Shown here one piece after another: positions 1-8,733 of a stretch of 33,010 bases of DNA (its first letter is position 1; every line of letters starts with the position of its first letter). The stretch covers positions 1,470 to 34,479 of the forward strand of contig JABGOT010000084.1 of assembly GCA_018648985.1 (NCBI GenBank). The letters are read 5' to 3'. Both the position numbers and the translations under genes were made by a program. This DNA comes from Candidatus Ruthturnera sp. (GTDB lineage Bacteria; Pseudomonadota; Gammaproteobacteria; PS1; Pseudothioglobaceae). Under the pieces are notes generated by a model. That model had not been told where the DNA came from, made no database searches, and saw only the letters and a program-made list of their open reading frames with translations.

Positions 1-84
1 TTCAAAATTAACACCTTGTGCCTTCAAAAACCTCTGTGCTTTTTTAATGGTATCGCAATTTTTGATGCCGTACATTTTGATCAT
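1..84 (-). CDS. ArsC/Spx-family (YffB-like) reductase, N-terminal fragment
   Basis: Only the first 28 codons lie inside the window; the gene continues past base 1. The visible start reads MIKMYGIKNCDTIKKAQRF, which matches the N terminus of YffB-type ArsC-family thioredoxin-fold proteins, including the single Cys in the 'GIKNCDT' motif. The proposed ATG at 84-82 overlaps the stop of the upstream gene as ATGA, so the two are likely translationally coupled. An in-frame ATG three codons later is the alternative start. YffB proteins are often labelled arsenate reductase, but the substrate is not established for this subfamily, so I do not claim arsenate resistance. Confidence 0.8.
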   Translation of the reverse strand, partial: MIKMYGIKNCDTIKKAQRFLKAQGVNFE

Positions 85-710
85 AATTTCGTATTGTAGA
101 ATTCTAAAATTTCTTTATTCTCTTGATCAACGATAATACGCAAACCCTTGCCAGGATAGTGCCAGTACTCAACACCTGGCTCGACTAAGTTAACGCTTTC
201 TGGCTGCTTGAATAACCCTGTAATCGTATCAGATGATAAATCTGCACTCGGAATAAAAGTAAGTGACTCAATTGGCAAGGCAAACATAGAAGCTTCGCCT
301 GCTTTATTAAATGAGATTTTTTTATTGCCCGTTGGCATAACTTCATTCTCTTTAATATTGCTATTTAAATAATCAAATTGATCATTACTGAGCGCTAAAT
401 TTAAAATAACTTTTGCTGAAATGCCGCCAACTTTAGTGCTAGAAAAAAACACTTCTAAATTTTGTTTTTTATCTTTATCTTCAAACAAAGAAGCCTTAAC
501 TTCAGTACCAAAGAGACGCATAGACTCGGCCAATGTACTCTCGCCCATAGTTAGGTCAAAAACAACAGTTTTACCTTGGTCATTAATGTAGCTTTGCCAA
601 GGCATGGCTTGGTTATCAGGGATTTCAATATTGCGTGTGCTTAGATAAAATACACCATAAATCACAAAAGCGATTAATAAAATAATAACAACTACTCTGC
701 TTTCTTTCAT
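81..710 (-). CDS. membrane-anchored protein of unknown function
   Basis: A 209-residue protein with a short basic start and one hydrophobic segment at about residues 6-24, then a polar body expected to face the periplasm. The C-terminal part carries a 'YWHYPGKGLRI' stretch and ends in 'ENKEILEFYN', resembling the tails of conserved gammaproteobacterial unknowns found next to YffB-like genes. I recognise no catalytic motif. It starts 4 nt inside the preceding gene (ATG within the PGPGW gene's stop region) and overlaps the ArsC-like gene, so it is an internal operon member. No lipobox is present, so it is probably held by an uncleaved helix. Confidence 0.7.
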   Translation of the reverse strand: MKESRVVVIILLIAFVIYGVFYLSTRNIEIPDNQAMPWQSYINDQGKTVVFDLTMGESTLAESMRLFGTEVKASLFEDKDKKQNLEVFFSSTKVGGISAKVILNLALSNDQFDYLNSNIKENEVMPTGNKKISFNKAGEASMFALPIESLTFIPSADLSSDTITGLFKQPESVNLVEPGVEYWHYPGKGLRIIVDQENKEILEFYNTKL

Positions 711-1117
711 CGTTTAAATGGATCCTTATTGGCTTTGCTTCTTAGCCAATTGAGTGCCTTAAATGTTGGCTCGTGATTGATGAATTTAAGCTCTAGCTTG
801 CGCTTACCTGGAAACTCCATTAAAAATAAACCCAATAAAATAGAAATCACACCTTGACCTGGTGTTACCAACATAATAACGCCAGCAACCAACAGCACAA
901 AGCCAATTAATGTTCTAATAATAACAACAAGCAAATGACCAAAATGCTTTATTTCAACCTTATGTTGATTGGTATGTACGAAGTAATCAGTAGGAATTTT
1001 TCCTAACAAAAATGGCGTTAATAAAAGACTAACAACAAAAACAACTAAAGATACAACACCCATCAAAAAAAAGTATTGCTGATAGTCTGCTGTTATTTGA
1101 ATGATAGAATCTAACAT
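707..1117 (-). CDS. PGPGW-type small transmembrane protein
   Basis: A 136-residue integral membrane protein with two long hydrophobic hairpins, at roughly residues 14-40 and 62-100. The second contains 'VMLVTPGQGVISILLGLFLM' followed by a basic 'PGKRKLE', the pattern of the PGPGW (putative transmembrane) family. Here the family signature reads PGQG rather than PGPG. Function is unknown for the family. The gene overlaps dtd by 7 nt upstream and the 209-aa unknown by 4 nt downstream, so it is co-transcribed and probably translationally coupled. Confidence 0.7.
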   Translation of the reverse strand: MLDSIIQITADYQQYFFLMGVVSLVVFVVSLLLTPFLLGKIPTDYFVHTNQHKVEIKHFGHLLVVIIRTLIGFVLLVAGVIMLVTPGQGVISILLGLFLMEFPGKRKLELKFINHEPTFKALNWLRSKANKDPFKR

Positions 1118-1548
1118 TCCAATAAAAAAGTGACTGGCCCATCATTGGTGAGTGAGACTTGCATATCAGCGCCAAAAATACCTGTGGCAACTGTGTTGTG
1201 TGCTTTTTGCATTTGATGCACAAAGTAGTCATACAGTGCTTTGGCTTCAACAGGTGGTTTGGCAGTAGAAAACCCTGGTCGTGTGCCTGACTTAGTGTCT
1301 GCTGCTAGCGTAAATTGCGAAACAAGCAATACGCCGCCATTGATATCACTCACTGACAAATTCATTTTATCGTCAGTATCGTAAAACACGCGGTAGGACA
1401 ACAAGCGCTTAATCATTTTATCCACTTCGGCAAGTTCATCGTATTTTTCAATACCAACAAATACTAACAACCCTTGATCAATCTGCCCAGTTATTTGAGC
1501 ATCTACCTCAACTTGAGCCTTGCTAACACGTTGAATTAAGGCTTTCAT
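1111..1548 (-). CDS. dtd: D-aminoacyl-tRNA deacylase
   Basis: A 145-residue cytoplasmic enzyme that hydrolyses D-amino acids (and glycine mischarged on tRNA-Ala) from tRNA. The full family length is present. The two signature motifs that build the dimer-interface active site are visible: 'SQFTLAADTKSGTRPGF' near residues 78-94 and 'NDGPVTFLLE' at the C terminus (the Gly-cisPro motif is in GPVT). It lies 10 nt downstream of glyS, a meaningful pairing because DTD also clears glycine mischarging. It overlaps the next gene by 7 nt. Confidence 0.96.
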   Translation of the reverse strand: MKALIQRVSKAQVEVDAQITGQIDQGLLVFVGIEKYDELAEVDKMIKRLLSYRVFYDTDDKMNLSVSDINGGVLLVSQFTLAADTKSGTRPGFSTAKPPVEAKALYDYFVHQMQKAHNTVATGIFGADMQVSLTNDGPVTFLLEC

Positions 1549-1558
1549 GGTTAGAAGC

Positions 1559-3595
1559 TTACGAGCTTAGATGTGACACATCTGCCACAGATAAGAATAA
1601 AGATCTAATCCAGTTAAGTAGTGTTAGGCGCGCTTGCTTTAACGAGGCATCATCAGCATTAACCATAACTTGCTCAAAGAATGCGTCAATGGCATCTTTA
1701 AGACTAAGCAACTCGTTCATTGACTGAGTGTAATCACTACTACCATCAAGTTTGTTAGCAACTGTTTGTGTTGCTTCAAATAATGTTTTCTCTGCTGATT
1801 CTACCAATACACTGGTGTCAACTTCAATTCCTAAGTCTTGATGATCTTTAAGCATGTTGGCAATACGTTTGTTGGCTTCAATCAGGCTAGTTGATGCACT
1901 GTCATTAGTAAATTCGTTAAGTGCGCCAACCCTTAAGTGGAAATCATAAGGTGATTCTGGACGTACTGCTAACACCGCCTCAAACGCTTTACTACTGACT
2001 TTCTGTTCTTTGTAATAAGCACGCAAGCGATCCATCATAAACTGATAAATAGCATCTGCGCTTGATCTGTCAACCTCTGAAGCATGTAGTTCAAGTGACT
2101 GCGCAATAAGCGACTTCAGGTCAAGCTTAAGTTTGGCCTCCACCATTATTCTTAATAAACCTAATGCCATGCGTCGAAGGGCATAAGGATCTTTCGACCC
2201 AGTTGGCCCTTGGCCAATACCATATATACCAGTAATGGTATCAAGCTTGTCGGCAATTGCGACCACTAAACCTTCATTGGTACTTGGCAACGTATCACCT
2301 GCAAACCTCGGGTGATAGTGCTCACTAATAGCAGTTGCCACAGCGGCATCTTCACCATCATTATGTGCGTAGTAACCACCCATCACGCCTTGTAAATCAG
2401 CAAATTCACCCACCATGTCAGTCACCAAATCAGTTTTTGCAAGTAGCCCTGCACGCGCACTATGGTCTGCATTAGCGCCAATTACATTAGCAATATAGCC
2501 AGATAGTGACTCAATACGTTTGGCTTTATCACCCATAGACCCAAGTGATTTCATAAATAAAACATGCTCAAGCTTGGATAGGCGTGATTCTAATGAATTG
2601 GCTTTATCTTGCTCCCAGAAAAACTCTGAGTCAGTTAAGCGTGGTCTAATAACGCGCTCATTGCCATCGATGATTACTGATAAATCACTAGATTCGATAT
2701 TGGCTACCGAGATAAAAGCAGGTAACAGTTTGCCATTGTTATCCACCATGTGGAAATACTTCTGGTGTGATTTCATAGCAGAGATAAGCGCCTCTTCTGG
2801 CACATCTAAAAACCTTGCATCAAAGCCACCTGAAAATGCTCTTGGATATTCAACCAGAGCACAAACTTCCTCTAGTAATGATTCATCAATCACTGCATTT
2901 GACTGGCAATCAAGTGCGACTTGCATCACCTGCTCACGAATCATTTCTTTGCGTGCATCAAAGTCAACCTCGATCTGCGCTTTGTTTAATAAAGTTTGAC
3001 GGTAATCACCTGCATTAGCAATATCAAACGTTTGTTCGCCAGTAAAACGTAAGCCTCGAGTGGTGTTGCCACTACTTAAACCCATTACTGTTGCTTCTAC
3101 CACGTCACTACCTAGTATCATGATTAACCAATGCGTTGGACGCACAAAGTTAAAATCAAGATCACCCCAACGCATGGCACGGGTAATGGGTATTTTTTTA
3201 ATGGCGTTATCAACAATATCTTGTAATAAATCTTGCGTTTTTAGGCCTTTTTGCTCTTTGGTAAAAAAATAATAATCCGCTTTGCCAAAGGCTTTTTGTT
3301 CTAAGTCGGACTTATCAACACCACATGATTTTGCAAAACCTTCAACCGCTTGATCAGGTGCACTGACTGATGGGCCTTTGCGCTCAATAGTTTGGTCTTC
3401 TTGCTGCAGCTGAAGATCACTCACCAATACAGCTAAACGCCTTGGTGTGGCAAAAGACTCAGCCTTAGCATATGACAGATTAAGCTCAGATAATTGTGTA
3501 GTTACATTGCTCGTCAGTGCGCTGGATAATTGTTTTAATAACTTAGGTGGTAATTCCTCTGTGCCTAATTCTAATAAAAAATCTTGTGTACTCAT
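1559..3595 (-). CDS. glyS: glycyl-tRNA synthetase beta subunit
   Basis: A 678-residue beta subunit of the bacterial alpha2beta2 glycyl-tRNA synthetase, needed for tRNA-Gly recognition. The N terminus '[14 protein letters not shown]' is diagnostic, and the HD-like stretch '[17 protein letters not shown]' and the C-terminal anticodon-binding region are intact. The start overlaps the minC stop (ATGA). The partner alpha subunit glyQ is not adjacent: it lies about 15 kb away on the opposite strand at 18659. The two subunits are therefore transcribed separately, whereas glyQ and glyS are neighbours in most bacteria. Confidence 0.97.
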   Translation of the reverse strand: MSTQDFLLELGTEELPPKLLKQLSSALTSNVTTQLSELNLSYAKAESFATPRRLAVLVSDLQLQQEDQTIERKGPSVSAPDQAVEGFAKSCGVDKSDLEQKAFGKADYYFFTKEQKGLKTQDLLQDIVDNAIKKIPITRAMRWGDLDFNFVRPTHWLIMILGSDVVEATVMGLSSGNTTRGLRFTGEQTFDIANAGDYRQTLLNKAQIEVDFDARKEMIREQVMQVALDCQSNAVIDESLLEEVCALVEYPRAFSGGFDARFLDVPEEALISAMKSHQKYFHMVDNNGKLLPAFISVANIESSDLSVIIDGNERVIRPRLTDSEFFWEQDKANSLESRLSKLEHVLFMKSLGSMGDKAKRIESLSGYIANVIGANADHSARAGLLAKTDLVTDMVGEFADLQGVMGGYYAHNDGEDAAVATAISEHYHPRFAGDTLPSTNEGLVVAIADKLDTITGIYGIGQGPTGSKDPYALRRMALGLLRIMVEAKLKLDLKSLIAQSLELHASEVDRSSADAIYQFMMDRLRAYYKEQKVSSKAFEAVLAVRPESPYDFHLRVGALNEFTNDSASTSLIEANKRIANMLKDHQDLGIEVDTSVLVESAEKTLFEATQTVANKLDGSSDYTQSMNELLSLKDAIDAFFEQVMVNADDASLKQARLTLLNWIRSLFLSVADVSHLSS

Positions 3596-4299
3596 ACTAT
3601 TTGAAACCTTAATTTACCTTTGTTTAAATCGACCATCACTGAACGTGCGTAGAGCTTGGTTGGCACCACGTCAAATTTCTTATACACACCAGCAATGGAA
3701 ACCAATTGCGCATTAAAAGATTGAATAAAAATAGTGGCTTTATCATCGCCAGAAATACCAGCAAAAACCTTTCCTTGCACTTCCTTGTAAGCAGAAACAC
3801 TACCATATGACATTACTTCTGCATCTGACTTAACCTTGCCTAATAACACCAAATCACTGTCCATTGCCACCACTTGCGCTGATGAATAAACTTTATTAGC
3901 CACAATTTTAGGAGCTTGATAAACTTTATCCTGATGCGGGTTAGGCTCGTCATTAACGATTTTTTTAGGTTTTTTAGGTTTGCTTGGTGTGAGTGATTTA
4001 CCAAATACTGCCAAGCCCGAAAATTTAGCAAAATCAATCAGCTCTTGTTTACGTGAACGAATACCTACTGCCACCATGTCATTTTGAGTTAGTATTTCTA
4101 TTAGCACTGCCAATTCATTAGCTTGAAAGTGTTTATTTTCAATTTCAAGAATCACTGGCGCATGCTGAAATTGTTTTTTATTATTGTTGGCTAAATCAGC
4201 AATTTCAGTGAGTAAATCGTCAATGTTGTTGGTTAACACTCTGAGCGTATAAAGCGCTTCGGTTTGAGTTTTTACTTCGATTAGATTAGGTTTTTTCAT
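3592..4299 (-). CDS. minC: septum site-determining protein MinC
   Basis: A 235-residue FtsZ assembly inhibitor that blocks division away from mid-cell together with MinD. Residues 1-105 are the MinC N-terminal FtsZ-interacting domain. A Lys/Pro-rich linker spans about 107-135. The C-terminal beta-helix that binds MinD runs from about 140, with '[20 protein letters not shown]' followed by '[18 protein letters not shown]'. minD and minE are not next to it, although the usual order is minC-minD-minE. It starts 5 nt after the MbcA/ParS-like gene and overlaps glyS. Confidence 0.93.
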   Translation of the reverse strand: MKKPNLIEVKTQTEALYTLRVLTNNIDDLLTEIADLANNNKKQFQHAPVILEIENKHFQANELAVLIEILTQNDMVAVGIRSRKQELIDFAKFSGLAVFGKSLTPSKPKKPKKIVNDEPNPHQDKVYQAPKIVANKVYSSAQVVAMDSDLVLLGKVKSDAEVMSYGSVSAYKEVQGKVFAGISGDDKATIFIQSFNAQLVSIAGVYKKFDVVPTKLYARSVMVDLNKGKLRFQIV

Positions 4300-4304
4300 C
4301 TAAT

Positions 4305-4700
4305 TTAATCCTTCCAGCTCTGCGTACAATCTAAAAAGAACCAGACGCGCTTCATGCCAGTATCACCACTCAGCATCAACTCTAACGGCGCTTTATGTTT
4401 AAATTTTTTGACTGGTCGTTTTAGCCAAATAGATGCGTATTCACGATTGGTCGGAAAGGTTGTACCCAACGACTCATGGATGCCTAAAATCATCTCACTG
4501 CGATTAATAGAAGTTTGGTTAAAATCAAAAGGCTTGTCGCCTCTTCTGTATAAATACAAATGTCTGGCTTTAATTGTTTCTGGCAAACCTAACAATGTAA
4601 TTTGATCTTGGTCGGCTAATTTCCATTGTTCCATAATCTGTGTCAACCGAACGGTAAGGTTGTTCTTTTGATCATCAGTAATGCTATCGAGATCTATCAT
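4305..4700 (-). CDS. solitary MbcA/ParS/Xre-antitoxin-like protein
   Basis: A 131-residue protein. The N-terminal half looks like the helix-turn-helix of Xre/MbcA-type antitoxins ('DQITLLGLPETIKARHLYLY', then 'RRGDKPFDF'). The C-terminal half matches the toxin-binding ParS/MbcA domain (DUF2384): 'TNREYASIWLKRP' followed by 'PLELMLSGDTGMKRVWFFLD'. In toxin-antitoxin loci this domain neutralises a RES-domain NAD-degrading toxin, but no RES gene adjoins it. Its start overlaps the tolA stop by one base and it precedes minC by 5 nt, so it is embedded in an essential operon. Family assignment is from motif recognition; its role here is unknown and may be regulatory. Confidence 0.75.
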   Translation of the reverse strand: MIDLDSITDDQKNNLTVRLTQIMEQWKLADQDQITLLGLPETIKARHLYLYRRGDKPFDFNQTSINRSEMILGIHESLGTTFPTNREYASIWLKRPVKKFKHKAPLELMLSGDTGMKRVWFFLDCTQSWKD

Positions 4701-5560
4701 CAGTTCACCCTAAAATGAAACAAGATCTCACGATCGAATACGCTTTTATCTGGTGCAGGTGGCAATGGCGAGGCTTTGTATACTGCGCGCTCAATGGCAT
4801 CTTTAAAAGATTTTGACTTAGCGCCATTATCAACAACACAAGATTGGACATTTACACTTTGCACGTTACCATCAACATCTTGCAAGATATGAACATCACA
4901 TCCCCAGTTGTCTTTTGCACCTTGATAGCGCCACTGATTATGAACTCTAGAGGCGATTTGATTAATGTAATTAACCTTTAACTCATTTAAGATATCTTCT
5001 TGGGCGATTTCTCTATCTTGATCTTCTTCTGATTGAATTTCCTTTTTCAGCGCACGATTTTTTTGCTCTTTTTTAAACTTTTTATTTTCAGCTTTGCGTT
5101 GTTTTTCAATCTCTTGTTTTTTCTTTTCAGCAACTTTGGTTTTTTTCTCCGCTTCTTTGCGTTTCTTTTCCGCTACTGCTTTGGCTTTTTTCTCTTTTTG
5201 AGTTTTAGCTTTGAGTTGGTTGATTTTTCTTTGTTTTTGATAGCGTTGATCTTCTAACACTTTTAGGCGTTTTTCTTCACGCTGAATTTTTAACGCTTTG
5301 TTTTTTTGAATATCAACCAAGCGTTGTTTTTCTTTTTTAATTTCAGTTAGGTCAATCGTAACTGCTTTAGGGATGGACTTAGAAGCAGCTTTTTTAGGAG
5401 GCTCCTTGGGGATCTCCCAACGCTGAACATTAGAAAAAAATAAACCGATTATCAGTACAAGATGAAATACCACAGCCACCCAAAAAGCAATTGGATGGCT
5501 TTTAGCAATCTCAGGTAGTTTAACTTTTTTAATAAAATCTGTATTCATGCTACTTGGCAT
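4700..5560 (-). CDS. tolA: cell envelope protein TolA
   Basis: A 286-residue Tol-Pal component linking the inner-membrane TolQR motor to TolB/Pal at the outer membrane. It has a transmembrane helix at about residues 20-42, a long Lys/Glu/Ala/Gln-rich helical domain at about 55-195, and a C-terminal domain 'NYINQIASRVHNQWRY' that includes two Cys, as in TolA domain III, and ends 'ILFHFRVN'. The first ATG overlaps tolR by 11 nt. A second ATG at 5548, just beyond the tolR stop, would remove only four residues and is an equally plausible start. tolB and pal, normally next, are absent from this place. Confidence 0.94.
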   Translation of the reverse strand: MPSSMNTDFIKKVKLPEIAKSHPIAFWVAVVFHLVLIIGLFFSNVQRWEIPKEPPKKAASKSIPKAVTIDLTEIKKEKQRLVDIQKNKALKIQREEKRLKVLEDQRYQKQRKINQLKAKTQKEKKAKAVAEKKRKEAEKKTKVAEKKKQEIEKQRKAENKKFKKEQKNRALKKEIQSEEDQDREIAQEDILNELKVNYINQIASRVHNQWRYQGAKDNWGCDVHILQDVDGNVQSVNVQSCVVDNGAKSKSFKDAIERAVYKASPLPPAPDKSVFDREILFHFRVN

Positions 5561-6002
5561 CTGGTGATTCGGTCACAATACCGACTTTATCCACCCCGTT
5601 TTTTTGTAAGAAAGACATTAACGCAATGACCGAACCATAAGCAACTTCTCGGTCACCCCTGACAAAAACCTTCATCTGCGGGGAAAAACTCAATCTTGCT
5701 TGTACACGTGCGGCAATTCTACTAAGTGGTAAGCGTTCGCCTGAATCAACATCAGCACTTTCATCAGCCATTGAGTTAATAAAATACTCTCCAGCTCGGT
5801 TGATAGTGATAATAGTGGGCTGTTGCTCAGAAAAGTCAACCATTTTTGCCTCAGCAGCAGGTAGATCAACATCAATCCCTTGCTCGATAATAGGCGTGGT
5901 CATCATAAAGATTACCAATAGCACTAGCATTACGTCAATATAGGGAACAATATTGATTTGCGCATCGATAGCCGGTCTAGCGCGTTTTGGTAATTCAATC
6001 AT
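5550..6002 (-). CDS. tolR: Tol-Pal system protein TolR
   Basis: A 150-residue ExbD/TolR-family protein of the proton-driven Tol motor. A single N-terminal transmembrane helix (about residues 18-38) carries Asp23 in 'NIVPYIDVMLVLLVIFMM', the conserved proton-path residue. The periplasmic domain ends in the usual pattern 'ALMSFLQKNGVDKVGIVTE'. It follows tolQ by 6 nt and overlaps tolA by 11 nt. The pairing with tolQ and ybgC distinguishes it from ExbD. Confidence 0.96.
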   Translation of the reverse strand: MIELPKRARPAIDAQINIVPYIDVMLVLLVIFMMTTPIIEQGIDVDLPAAEAKMVDFSEQQPTIITINRAGEYFINSMADESADVDSGERLPLSRIAARVQARLSFSPQMKVFVRGDREVAYGSVIALMSFLQKNGVDKVGIVTESPDAK

Positions 6003-6008
6003 TATTAA

Positions 6009-6677
6009 CTACTGTTGTCTCTGGAAAATAACAAATAATTCTTCAATAAAGGCGGTGTATTTATTGCCAATCGACTCTACTTGAGAAACTAAGCGATTGT
6101 AAGCAATGGTAGCTGGAATCGCAGCAAACAAACCAAACGCTGTCGCAATTAAAGCCTCAGCAATACCAGGCGCAACAATTGCGATAGTGGCTTGCTTAAC
6201 CGACGCTAGACCAATAAATGAATGCATAATTCCCCAAACGGTGCCAAATAAACCAATATACGGGCTAGATGACGCAATCATTGCCAATATGCTCAAACCA
6301 CCATCTAGACGATCAATTTCATTATTAGCAGTGGTGTTCATTGAACGGTAAGCACGTTCAGAATTCATAACAAGCGACTGATTAGAGGTTGACTTTGAGT
6401 GTGTAAACTCACCATAACCAGAGCCAAAAATATGCTCCATCGGTGTGCGGTCAGATACGATTTCAGGGATCTCAGTATGTAATTTGTCTAAATTTGTATC
6501 GGCTAAAAAGTGATTGTGAAAAACTTTAATATCGTTCTTAGCGTCCATTAAAGTTTTCTTTTTTGACAAGATCAGCGTCCAAGAATAAACACTCATTAAT
6601 ACCAAGATAAACATAACCACTTGCACCACAAAACCGGCGCTGAGGATTAGACTAATAATACTCAAACTGTTATCCAT
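6009..6677 (-). CDS. tolQ: Tol-Pal system protein TolQ
   Basis: A 222-residue MotA/TolQ/ExbB-family inner-membrane channel subunit. An N-terminal helix spans residues 13-35, and two further helices carry 'SSSPYIGLFGTVWGIMHSF' and 'AIVAPGIAEALIATAFGLFA', the conserved core of the family. It energises TolA with TolR for outer-membrane constriction at division. The start overlaps the end of ybgC by 8 nt, the classical ybgC-tolQRA arrangement. Confidence 0.97.
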   Translation of the reverse strand: MDNSLSIISLILSAGFVVQVVMFILVLMSVYSWTLILSKKKTLMDAKNDIKVFHNHFLADTNLDKLHTEIPEIVSDRTPMEHIFGSGYGEFTHSKSTSNQSLVMNSERAYRSMNTTANNEIDRLDGGLSILAMIASSSPYIGLFGTVWGIMHSFIGLASVKQATIAIVAPGIAEALIATAFGLFAAIPATIAYNRLVSQVESIGNKYTAFIEELFVIFQRQQ

Positions 6678-7068
6678 TTATTTTCTCCAAAATGATTGAC
6701 GGAATACCGCAAGGTTTAAAACTATCTGCATGCAAACATGCCACGGTTATTTGTGCCTCAAATAATACCTTATTTTGCCCTGAAGGCGTTATTTTCTGTG
6801 AAAAAATCAGGCTTGCTCGACCCACTTTTTTAATTAAAGTTTGCACGCTTAGTAAATCATTAAATTTAGCTGGTGAATGGTAATCTGCATTAATTGATCT
6901 GACTGCAAAAATTACATTATGTGTTTCAATCAAATCATCTTGCTCAAAACCTAACCCTCTAAGATATTCACTACGTCCGCGCTCAATAAACTTTAAGTAA
7001 TTGGCGTAATACACAACCCCACCACTGTCTGTATCTTCGTAGTAGACTCTTACCTCTAAACTACTCAT
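6670..7068 (-). CDS. ybgC: Tol-Pal-associated acyl-CoA thioesterase YbgC
   Basis: A 132-residue hotdog-fold thioesterase acting on acyl-CoA or acyl-ACP in the cytoplasm. The catalytic segment '[20 protein letters not shown]' near the N terminus contains the conserved Asp and the following YANYL helix. The length is normal. It overlaps ruvB by 8 nt and tolQ by 8 nt, so the whole ruvB-ybgC-tolQ run is translationally tight. Confidence 0.95.
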   Translation of the reverse strand: MSSLEVRVYYEDTDSGGVVYYANYLKFIERGRSEYLRGLGFEQDDLIETHNVIFAVRSINADYHSPAKFNDLLSVQTLIKKVGRASLIFSQKITPSGQNKVLFEAQITVACLHADSFKPCGIPSIILEKING

Positions 7069-8119
7069 TAAACAAGTCTTTGCTACTAGAATGCTTGGAT
7101 AAACCCAGGTGCTCGTAAGTTAAGTTAGTAGCACTTCGCCCTCTTGGAGTTCGGTGAATAAAACCCTGTTGAATCAAATAAGGTTCTACCATATCCTCCA
7201 GCGTACCTCGCTCTTCTCCAATTGCTGTAGCCAAAGTATCCAAACCAACAGGGCCACCTGCAAATTTATTGGTAATAATAGATAAATAATCACGATCAAG
7301 TTGCTCCAACCCAGCCTCATCTACTTTCAGTGCACTTAGCGCTTCATTGGCAATCTGTTGATGAATAATGCCATCGGCTTTTACATCAGCAAAATCACGT
7401 ACACGACGCAATAGTCGATTTGCAATTCGTGGTGTGCCGCGAGATCGTTTGGCAATTTCATGTGCACCACTTGGCTCAATCTCAATGCCTAGAATTTTGG
7501 CAGAGCGCTCTACAATTGTTTGTAAATCTTTGTCATTGTAAAACTCCAAACGCTGAACAATGCCAAAGCGATCACGCAGTGGTGAGGTTAGCATGCCGGC
7601 GCGAGTGGTGGCACCAATTAAAGTAAATGGGGGCAACTCTAGCTGCACAGAATGCGCGGCCACGCCTTCGCCCACCATAATATCGAGTTTGAAATCCTCT
7701 AATGCTGGGTACAGGATTTCCTCTACCACTGGATTTAAACGGTGAATTTCATCAATAAATAAAACGTCATAAGGCTCTAACTTAGTCAAAATCGCTGCCA
7801 AATCACCCGAACGCTCTAAAACCGGCCCTGAAGTTTGTTTTATTCCTGCACCCATTTGATTGGCAATAACATTGGCCAAAGTGGTTTTTCCCAAACCAGG
7901 AGGACCATAAATAAGACAATGATCAAGCGCATCTTGACGCTTTTTTGCTGCCTTAATAAACAATGCCATCTGCGATTTAACATCATCTTGGCCGATGTAT
8001 TCAGATAACGAATCTGGTCGGACTGATGTCATTACAATATCTTCACCGCCCTGATCTTGCCCCTCTAGAGAGCTGCTGTGTAGTGCTTGTCCACCTACTA
8101 AAGAGTCTTGTTCTATCAT
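7061..8119 (-). CDS. ruvB: Holliday junction branch-migration helicase RuvB
   Basis: A 352-residue AAA+ ATPase that drives branch migration with RuvA. The Walker A 'GPPGLGKT' lies at residues 72-79, Walker B '[10 protein letters not shown]' at about 124-133, sensor 1 'GATTRAGML' follows, and the '[18 protein letters not shown]' segment and C-terminal winged helix are complete. The N terminus carries about 25 extra Gly/Gln/Ser-rich residues before the conserved '[13 protein letters not shown]'. ruvA and ruvC are not adjacent. It sits 22 nt downstream of lolB. Confidence 0.98.
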   Translation of the reverse strand: MIEQDSLVGGQALHSSSLEGQDQGGEDIVMTSVRPDSLSEYIGQDDVKSQMALFIKAAKKRQDALDHCLIYGPPGLGKTTLANVIANQMGAGIKQTSGPVLERSGDLAAILTKLEPYDVLFIDEIHRLNPVVEEILYPALEDFKLDIMVGEGVAAHSVQLELPPFTLIGATTRAGMLTSPLRDRFGIVQRLEFYNDKDLQTIVERSAKILGIEIEPSGAHEIAKRSRGTPRIANRLLRRVRDFADVKADGIIHQQIANEALSALKVDEAGLEQLDRDYLSIITNKFAGGPVGLDTLATAIGEERGTLEDMVEPYLIQQGFIHRTPRGRSATNLTYEHLGLSKHSSSKDLFNE

Positions 8120-8141
8120 ACTGAATTGCTGAATTTTTCTA

Positions 8142-8654
8142 TCATTTTAACTCATTAACCTCGTTAATCAATAGCTTGATTTTAATCGCCTTTGTTAAAT
8201 GATTAAGACGCACAATTTTAGGATAGTTCACTCCGTTAATTTGTTGATAACTGATGATTTTTACCTGCCACTCATCATCAACAGATTGCTTGTGTTGAAA
8301 CAAAATAGGTGCTAATCTTTGAATTGGAAAATACCAGCCAAATTCATCACTCATCCACTGCTCTAAATTGGATTCAATTATCTTGCCATCTATCCACAAA
8401 CCTTGAGTATTTGATTTAATGTCAATCTGCCCCAGCCCAAGTGAAGCACTAAGCTTAAGAGTGTAATCTTGATTTTTAGCATTAATAACAAAACCAATGT
8501 TTTGATTACGATTGTCCATTGACATGCCCACCCTACCCTGTGCTTGCCACTGTGTGGGAATTATTAGCGATGACGCAGGCTTTATAGGCTTGCTTTCAAG
8601 TGTGGCACAGCCTTGTAAAAACCACCCAAATAATAATATTACCATCCATTTCAT
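8142..8654 (-). CDS. lolB: outer-membrane lipoprotein insertion protein LolB
   Basis: A 170-residue lipoprotein with signal peptide and lipobox 'LQGC' (Cys16). The mature part begins with '[20 protein letters not shown]', the conserved LolB opening, followed by a beta-barrel-like fold whose region '[20 protein letters not shown]' matches the LolB helix and loop. LolB receives lipoproteins from LolA and inserts them in the outer membrane. It is divergent from hemA, as in many gammaproteobacteria, and probably heads the long minus-strand operon. Confidence 0.9.
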   Translation of the reverse strand: MKWMVILLFGWFLQGCATLESKPIKPASSLIIPTQWQAQGRVGMSMDNRNQNIGFVINAKNQDYTLKLSASLGLGQIDIKSNTQGLWIDGKIIESNLEQWMSDEFGWYFPIQRLAPILFQHKQSVDDEWQVKIISYQQINGVNYPKIVRLNHLTKAIKIKLLINEVNELK

Positions 8655-8669
8655 AGAATGCTCATTCTA
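8654..8669. repeat. 7-bp inverted repeat at the lolB start
   Basis: The sequence TAGAATG-CT-CATTCTA is a perfect 7-bp inverted repeat with a 2-bp centre in the 79-bp lolB/hemA intergenic region. On the lolB transcript it would form a hairpin ending at the ATG, and at the DNA level it could be an operator. No function is demonstrated. Confidence 0.5.
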
Positions 8670-8691
8670 ACACCGACTATGGCTCTCATTG

Positions 8692-8697
8692 TATAAT
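8692..8697 (+). promoter_or_regulatory. candidate hemA promoter -10 box
   Basis: A perfect TATAAT lies 36 bp before the hemA ATG and is preceded by TTG. No good -35 hexamer stands 16-18 bp upstream. The predicted start leaves a leader of about 30 nt with no clear Shine-Dalgarno sequence in front of hemA. Confidence 0.5.
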
Positions 8698-8733
8698 CAA
8701 GCGTTTGTTTGAGTTTGTTTATTAATTTCTTCT

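Noticed and set aside
2520-2999. 159-codon plus-strand open frame
   Set aside because: Lies wholly inside glyS on the opposite strand, has no family features, and glyS is clearly coding.
5033-5257. Phe/Leu-rich plus-strand open frame
   Set aside because: Antisense shadow of the Lys/Glu-rich domain of tolA; no start signals.
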